From positions 1-8,104 of the forward strand of contig SYGQ01000046.1 in NCBI GenBank assembly GCA_005799475.1: DNA of 8,104 bases. The letters are read 5' to 3'. The position numbers and the translations under genes are program-made. The stretch comes from Planctomycetia bacterium (GTDB taxonomy: Bacteria > Planctomycetota > Phycisphaerae > Phycisphaerales > SM1A02). Below the pieces are notes generated by a model. That model did not search any database and had not been told where the DNA came from. It worked only from the letters and a program-made list of their open reading frames with translations. Within the stretch, counting starts at the first letter, position 1, and each line of letters opens with the position of its first letter. This document shows, in pieces, positions 5,328 to 8,104 of the stretch.

Positions 5328-7633
5328 CGGACGGCGATCCCCGCACTGACGCGGAGTCCATCGGGGAGGATCCGTTCGCAGACTTGGACGACAGCGGATT
5401 CCCAGTTGCTGCGGACGAGCCGGCGGCCATGCCCGAACCCACCATCAATGCTGCGCCCGACGCGCCGCCCGCTCGAGCCATTAGATCGAGGGTCGCGTTC
5501 CGCGTGGCGTTGCTCGGCGGCGTGCTGGTCGTCGCCTGCTTCGGGTGGCTGGGCTGGGAATACATGCAGGATCGCGAGGCACTCAGCGCCCTCGAGGCAG
5601 ACCTGCTCGCGGCACGAGATGCCGCTGCGGCTTCAGCCACCAAAACGGAGGACTCAGGGGAGCACACCCAGGCGGCCGCGCTGCAGGAGCGTGTGGCCGC
5701 GACGATCTCCGCACCGTGGTGGCAGGGCGTCGCGAGTCGGATCATCGAGGCGGATCGGATTGAGTCGGCGCGCGCACAAGGCGATGAACTCGCCCAGCAG
5801 TCCAACCTCCGCCGTGCGAACCGGGACTGGTGGCGAGCCCAAGTGGCGTCAGTCGACGAGGCCCTCTCGAGTCCGTCACGCACGATCCCCACTGTCATGG
5901 CCGCCGCCGACGCCTTCGCCGATGCCGTCGAACCAAATTCAGGCGCGGGTGGCTTCTCACCCGACGACCGAGCCACGATCGCCGAGCGCTGTGCCGCAGA
6001 TGCCGCGCAACTCCTGGAACAGCAGGACGCATCGATCGCCGCCCTCGATGCAGCCATCACCGCGCTGCGCGAGTCTTCCACCGTCGAACGGCACGCCGAG
6101 CTCGCACGCGTCCTCGACGAGCCGTTGCCGATCGATCGCAACCCACCCGAACTGGCCGAGGCACAGACCGCGGCGCGGCAGCAGTCCGCGGACATTCGCG
6201 AGTTCCTCCTCACGCGAGACCGACTTCTTGGTGAAGTCGTGGAAACGGTCGGCGTCCTTGAGTCATTTGACCTCAACGACGGCTCGCCACAGGCCGTCGC
6301 GGCGATGGCCCAGCGCCTCGACGCGCTTGAGTTGCCGGCCGACCCCCGTTTCGATGCGATCCGCGAGCGAGCGTCGCACGCGGAGGACCTCGCGATGGCG
6401 GCCCTGGCTCGACTGCACGAGCGCGACGAGGCCATCGCGTGGATCGACACGCGCCGTGAAGAACTCGACGCGATCGACTCGCTTGGGTCCCTTGCGCGGT
6501 TCACCGACGCCATGGCCCGTGACCACCCGTCATCGGACCTTCCGCGCGCTCAGCGCGCCGTCGAAGAGCTCGCGGGTCGGATCTCGATGCGGCGCACAAC
6601 CCTCGAAGACGAGAAGCGCTTGCGCGACGAGTCGTTGGCACGCGCGGCGACATTCGAGGTCGGGTGGACGGAGTGCGAGGAACAACTCGCGAGCGGAATG
6701 CCCGCCACCGCCGCGGATGCCCTCTCGTCGCTCACTGGGGAGACCCCCGATCAGGCCGAACGCTTGGCACGGGGCCGTGCGCAATTCGGCGCGCGCGCGA
6801 AGGCCCGCCTTCTCCAGTTGGTGGCTGAAGCGCGCGCAAGCGCGCATTGGCAGACGAGTGCTGACGCGATCCGGCGAGTCCTTGGCTCACCGACCGTCGC
6901 CGCCCTTGCCCCTGCGCTTGGGGAACAGATCGCAGGGCTCTGGGAGGAGGCTTCGCTCGCTGAGGACCACGAGCTCTATCTCGAACTCCTCGGCGCTGCG
7001 GGTGCGCCCCTTGCGGAACTCGCGCCTCGCGCGGAACGGTATCTCAACGAGGCGAGGCTTCGCGGAGCGACGGCCCCAATGCGTGCGCATGTTGAGCGAC
7101 TCCTCGACGCGCTCAAAGTGCCAGGAGTGACCATCGAGCTCGAGGGGATCGAGTGGGCGGACCCTCAGTGCTCGTGGAACTCGCCGCGCACCGAGGTGAC
7201 CGTCATGATCGGAGAAGAGTCCTTCCCGTTCCTGCTCTCGGACATCGAGCCCAAAGCCGTATCGCCGCTCGGAGGCGAGTCGTGGATGCGAGATGCCGCG
7301 TCGACACCGGTGCGGTTCGGTGTGAGTGGCTACTTCGATTGCGAGGACGACGACGGCGTGTTCGCCGGAAGTGGCGCTCTGTCGATGGACGACCTTGCCT
7401 GCGGTGGACGGCTCGCGCTGCCCTTTTGGAATGACGCGGATCCGTCGTCACCAGCGCACCACTTGCGTCTCCTCGCGATTCCCGACGCCGAAGTGCATGC
7501 GGCTCGTCAGCTCCCAGCGTGGCTTGACCCGAGGGCGCCCACCCCGGAAGGTTCCGACGAAATGCTCGCGCCGAGCCAGTCGCTCCCGGTGGATCCGACG
7601 AGTCCCCACAACGAGCGCGCCATCACCGAGTGA
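5324..7633 (+). CDS. Large single-pass membrane protein with a long helical region and a beta-rich C-terminal domain; function unknown
   Basis: Encodes 769 residues with no family I can recognise. Residues 1-50 are acidic and Pro-rich, probably disordered and cytoplasmic. A basic patch (RAIRSRVAFR, 51-60) precedes one membrane helix at about 58-80. Residues 82-600 are Ala/Glu/Asp/Arg-rich and look almost wholly helical, with few Gly and scattered coiled-coil-like spacing; two Trp pairs, PWWQG (131-135) and RDWWRAQ (167-173), stand out near the start of this region. Residues 601-720 differ: alternating hydrophobic strands, an Asp-rich turn (FDCEDDDGVF, 671-680) and two Cys suggest a compact beta domain, loosely recalling C2-like folds. 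The last 50 residues are Pro-rich. The positive-inside rule puts the large part outside the cytoplasmic membrane. Only about five Lys occur. The GTG start overlaps the hppD stop and has a good Shine-Dalgarno. The end overlaps the convergent pseudouridine synthase gene by 11 bp. Confidence 0.88.
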   Translation: MTDGDPRTDAESIGEDPFADLDDSGFPVAADEPAAMPEPTINAAPDAPPARAIRSRVAFRVALLGGVLVVACFGWLGWEYMQDREALSALEADLLAARDAAAASATKTEDSGEHTQAAALQERVAATISAPWWQGVASRIIEADRIESARAQGDELAQQSNLRRANRDWWRAQVASVDEALSSPSRTIPTVMAAADAFADAVEPNSGAGGFSPDDRATIAERCAADAAQLLEQQDASIAALDAAITALRESSTVERHAELARVLDEPLPIDRNPPELAEAQTAARQQSADIREFLLTRDRLLGEVVETVGVLESFDLNDGSPQAVAAMAQRLDALELPADPRFDAIRERASHAEDLAMAALARLHERDEAIAWIDTRREELDAIDSLGSLARFTDAMARDHPSSDLPRAQRAVEELAGRISMRRTTLEDEKRLRDESLARAATFEVGWTECEEQLASGMPATAADALSSLTGETPDQAERLARGRAQFGARAKARLLQLVAEARASAHWQTSADAIRRVLGSPTVAALAPALGEQIAGLWEEASLAEDHELYLELLGAAGAPLAELAPRAERYLNEARLRGATAPMRAHVERLLDALKVPGVTIELEGIEWADPQCSWNSPRTEVTVMIGEESFPFLLSDIEPKAVSPLGGESWMRDAASTPVRFGVSGYFDCEDDDGVFAGSGALSMDDLACGGRLALPFWNDADPSSPAHHLRLLAIPDAEVHAARQLPAWLDPRAPTPEGSDEMLAPSQSLPVDPTSPHNERAITE

Positions 7634-8104
7634 CAGCCCACGCTGGGTTCGGCGACTCGACATCGATGCCACGCACGCGAAGTCGGAGCGCGTGCAGTCG
7701 CGCGCAGTCCGCGGGCAATTCGCCCTGAATCGGCCGCCCGCCGTAGAGCGCATCGCCTGCAAGCGGATGACCCAACGACGCGAACCCCGACCGGATTTGG
7801 TGTCGGCGGCCCGGCCCCACGAGATCGATTTCCAAGAGATCGAACGCAAGCGCACCACTGGAAGCTGCGCCGTTGCGCGATCGGCGCCGGCAGCGCCACT
7901 CACAACGGCCTCGCTCATTCGCCTTGCCGAATGGTTTCGCCGTCACTCGCGCCGAACTCTTGTGACGACCCGCAAAGTGCAAGTCAAACGATCCTCGCTC
8001 GTCAAGGCCCGGCGTCACAAGCGCGAGGTAGGTCTTGCGAGAGGCCCACGGACCCGAGGCGACCGAGAGCGCTTCGCGCAGGGCATCCTGGTTTTCTGGA
8101 TCCC
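7623..8104 (-). CDS. RluA-family RNA pseudouridine synthase, C-terminal part (5' end outside window)
   Basis: The frame is open on the minus strand from base 8102 to the TGA at 7623-7625. It includes RKTYLALV just inside the edge, matching the K-x-Y-L-A-L-V strand of RluA/RluC/RluD enzymes, and later the hallmark LVGPGRRHQIR (His-Gln-Ile-Arg at 7791-7802), followed by SLGHPLAGDALYGG and LHALRLRV, all typical of the C-terminal half of the catalytic domain. The segment with the catalytic Asp (HRLD motif) lies beyond the right edge, so activity cannot be judged. The apparent methionine at 8018 is really an internal GTG valine, not the start. Enzymes of this family isomerise uridine to pseudouridine in rRNA or tRNA; which RNA cannot be told. 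A basic stretch (RCEWRCRRRSRNG, about 7869-7907) sits before the HQIR strand. The gene end overlaps the convergent 769-residue protein gene by 11 bp. Confidence 0.88.
   Translation of the reverse strand, partial: DPENQDALREALSVASGPWASRKTYLALVTPGLDERGSFDLHFAGRHKSSARVTAKPFGKANERGRCEWRCRRRSRNGAASSGALAFDLLEIDLVGPGRRHQIRSGFASLGHPLAGDALYGGRPIQGELPADCARLHALRLRVRGIDVESPNPAWAVTR

Noticed and set aside
5272..6513. Long minus-strand open frame (413 codons) opposite the 769-residue gene
   Set aside because: The product is Ser/Arg/Ala-rich with no motif, as expected from the antisense of an Ala/Glu-rich coding region; the plus frame is longer, has a Shine-Dalgarno site and is coupled to hppD.
5406..7130. 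Second plus-strand open frame (574 codons) within the 769-residue gene
   Set aside because: Its product is dominated by Arg, Ser and Pro, the usual off-frame composition in high-G+C DNA, whereas the chosen frame has a TM helix, helical spacing and a ribosome-binding site.
7869..7907. Possible frameshift in the pseudouridine synthase gene at a Cys/Arg-rich stretch
   Set aside because: The same frame carries RKTYLALV upstream and GRRHQIR downstream, so the stretch is an in-frame variable region rather than a break.

Overview
The window is gene-dense, high-G+C bacterial DNA. Nearly every base is coding, adjacent genes touch or overlap, two start codons are GTG, and the proteins are rich in Arg and Ala and poor in Lys. 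No RNA gene, mobile element, CRISPR array or long repeat is visible. The lineage cannot be fixed from this sequence alone. A Planctomycetota-type organism is a low-confidence guess, based on the style of the long single-pass helical membrane proteins and the free-standing GroES-like gene.

Layout from left to right: (1) 1-397 (+) is the 3' end of a gene for a coiled-coil protein with one membrane segment and a Pro-rich tail. (2) A minus-strand gene cluster is read right to left from about 4098 to 394: a 52-residue membrane peptide, a GroES/Cpn10-like protein, aroA (EPSP synthase), and an MsbA-type ABC exporter half-transporter. The gaps are 16 nt, a 4-nt overlap (GTGA) and 15 nt, as expected for one transcript. 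(3) Divergent from it, 4125-7633 (+) holds hppD (4-hydroxyphenylpyruvate dioxygenase) and, coupled to it by another 4-nt GTGA overlap, a 769-residue single-pass membrane protein of unknown function. (4) 7623-8104 (-) is the 3' part of an RluA-family pseudouridine synthase gene that runs off the right edge.

How they fit together: two enzymes of aromatic metabolism are transcribed divergently from a very short intergenic region (about 26 bp). AroA makes the precursor of chorismate, and HppD degrades the tyrosine-derived keto acid to homogentisate. In that gap two -10-like hexamers on opposite strands overlap, each 6-10 nt from a start codon, with no usable Shine-Dalgarno sequence. This suggests that both lead genes are leaderless or nearly so. 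The most unexplained items are the hppD-coupled 769-residue protein with its beta-rich C-terminal domain, and the GroES-like protein with an altered mobile-loop motif that is translationally coupled to EPSP synthase.
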